64,000 nucleotides of DNA from Bordetella parapertussis (GTDB lineage: Bacteria > Acidobacteriota > Terriglobia > Bryobacterales > Bryobacteraceae): contig CALQCC020000011.1 in assembly GCA_943328975.2 (NCBI GenBank), positions 53,470-117,469 on the forward strand, read 5' to 3'. The position numbers and the translations under genes were made by a program. Below are positions 63,372-64,000 of this stretch, piece by piece (positions within the stretch are counted from its first letter, which is position 1; the number at the start of each line of letters is the position of its first letter). The notes beneath the pieces were generated by a model that worked only from the letters and a program-made list of their open reading frames with translations, was not told where the DNA came from and searched no databases.

Positions 63372-63898
63372 TCCGGCACCGACGCCACACCGGCGGGGAA
63401 ACCGCCCAGGATGTCGAAAGCGTAGACTTTGAGATTGACGGGACTCGTACTGCGGAAGAACGGGACGTTCCCGCCGTAGCTGCCGCTCAGGGGAGCCATC
63501 CAGCCGTAAGAAACGTTCTGCACCGAGACTTCCACGATGTTGCCCGGCAGATTCCCGCCCGACGGAATGACTGTATCCGGAGCCGACGTAGAGTAAAATT
63601 TCACGAAAATGTGCTGCGGGGTGTCGGTGGAGGTCACTAGTCCCATGGAATGCCGTTGCACGACGCTTTTGATCGATGCCGTTTGCCCCAAGGAACCCGA
63701 CCGCTGGAACGTAATCGCGTAACGCACGCCTTCGCGGACGGCGTTCTGCAGGGAACTCCAGCGATAGATCATGAGCCCGAAGTCCAGAAAAGCGAAAACT
63801 AACGCAAAAGTCGGCACCAAAGTGAAGGCGCTTTCGATCAGCGCGTTCCCTCCGGAGCGGCGACGGCGTTTCAGCGAAGATGGTTTTCTGGCAAGCAT
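63368..63898 (-). CDS. TadE-like minor pseudopilin
   Basis: 176 aa. RRRRSGGNALIESAFTLVPTFALVF is a classic TadE start: a basic stretch, a Gly-rich cleavage region, Glu before the hydrophobic helix. It then has a compact periplasmic domain (REGVRYAITFQRSG, VEVSVQNVSYGW). First gene of the visible pilus operon; the rest of the tad locus, if any, is beyond the window. The leader contains nested inverted repeats. Confidence 0.85.
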   Translation of the reverse strand: MLARKPSSLKRRRRSGGNALIESAFTLVPTFALVFAFLDFGLMIYRWSSLQNAVREGVRYAITFQRSGSLGQTASIKSVVQRHSMGLVTSTDTPQHIFVKFYSTSAPDTVIPSGGNLPGNIVEVSVQNVSYGWMAPLSGSYGGNVPFFRSTSPVNLKVYAFDILGGFPAGVASVPE

Positions 63899-63899
63899 G

Positions 63900-63989
63900 C
63901 AGTACTACCTGTCACAAGAGTACGGGGACCAGCCCTCCAGGTCGATTGGGGAAGCCCTTGAAAGTGGGCTTTGGATTCGCGTAGTACTG
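63900..63989. promoter_or_regulatory. Nested inverted repeats upstream of the pilus operon
   Basis: CAGTACTAC (63900..63908) and GTAGTACTG (63981..63989) are perfect 9-base arms 72 bases apart. Inside lie AAGCCC (63952..63957) and GGGCTT (63966..63971). The outer arms could be regulator half-sites; the inner pair a short hairpin. Confidence 0.35.
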
Positions 63990-64000
63990 TAGGGCGTTTC

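Overview
The window looks like a chromosomal segment of a high-GC acidobacterium of the Solibacter/Bryobacter type. The main evidence is lineage-typical content: a TIGR03437 ('Solibacter uncharacterized') domain, two TIGR03436 (acidobacterial VWFA-related) proteins, two membrane-anchored Ser/Thr kinases with TolB/PD40-type propellers, a very large carboxypeptidase-regulatory TonB-dependent receptor, and several secreted proteins built on a 'PDxSGVW' domain. I see no prophage, transposase, CRISPR array, rRNA or tRNA. The only mobile-looking DNA is a REP/MITE-like inverted-repeat element and short palindromes.

Layout. 0-5.8 kb: secreted PDxSGVW proteins, an isoprenylcysteine-methyltransferase-like membrane enzyme, two small DUF6644-like membrane proteins and two tandem SH3-domain proteins. 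5.8-8.4 kb: pnp and rpsO with a stem-loop between them. 8.4-14 kb: kinase 1, a lytic transglycosylase, a DMT-type permease and nuoI. 14-19 kb: a 992-aa TIGR03437 protein with a degenerate gluzincin-like motif, a GT39 enzyme and a lipoprotein. 19-22.3 kb: an intradiol dioxygenase operon with PDxSGVW and DUF6152 proteins, then an internally duplicated membrane protein. 22.4-25.3 kb: the TonB receptor. 25.4-29 kb: a protein-thiocarboxylate cysteine operon (CysM, JAMM protease, ubiquitin-like carrier, MoeZ-like E1/rhodanese) followed by a frameshifted methyltransferase.

29-43 kb: rsgA, an NMT1-like binding protein, the VWA pair, an AlkA-like glycosylase, trxB, an RHH/small-protein pair, a GT39 enzyme, a DsbA-like protein with an M28 peptidase, and kinase 2. 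43-47 kb: a ParDE module with a palindromic operator, then a PQQ dehydrogenase coupled to DUF6152. 47-53.6 kb: a surface-polysaccharide-like group (toroid protein, GT2-GT4 fusion, coiled-coil methyltransferase), queF and a TIGR00300 (archaeal-type ornithine cyclodeaminase) gene. 53.6-55.6 kb: a beta-barrel protein, a stand-alone receiver and an FmdB zinc ribbon. 55.6-60.9 kb: a compact folD-coaE-htrA-MFS-dacB operon. 60.9-64 kb: a TadE/TadE/TadG-VWA pilus-type operon.

Genes are tightly packed, with many ATGA/GTGA/TAATG overlaps and several convergent pairs overlapping by a few bases. Operon-internal genes often have a good Shine-Dalgarno, while several operon-leading genes have a -10-like hexamer only 6-12 nt before the start codon, which suggests very short or absent leaders. 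The most interesting items are the ubiquitin-like sulfur carrier with a residue capping its Gly-Gly end next to a JAMM protease, the pseudo-gluzincin, the recurring PDxSGVW/DUF6152/DUF6644 gene sets, and the short-leader promoter pattern.
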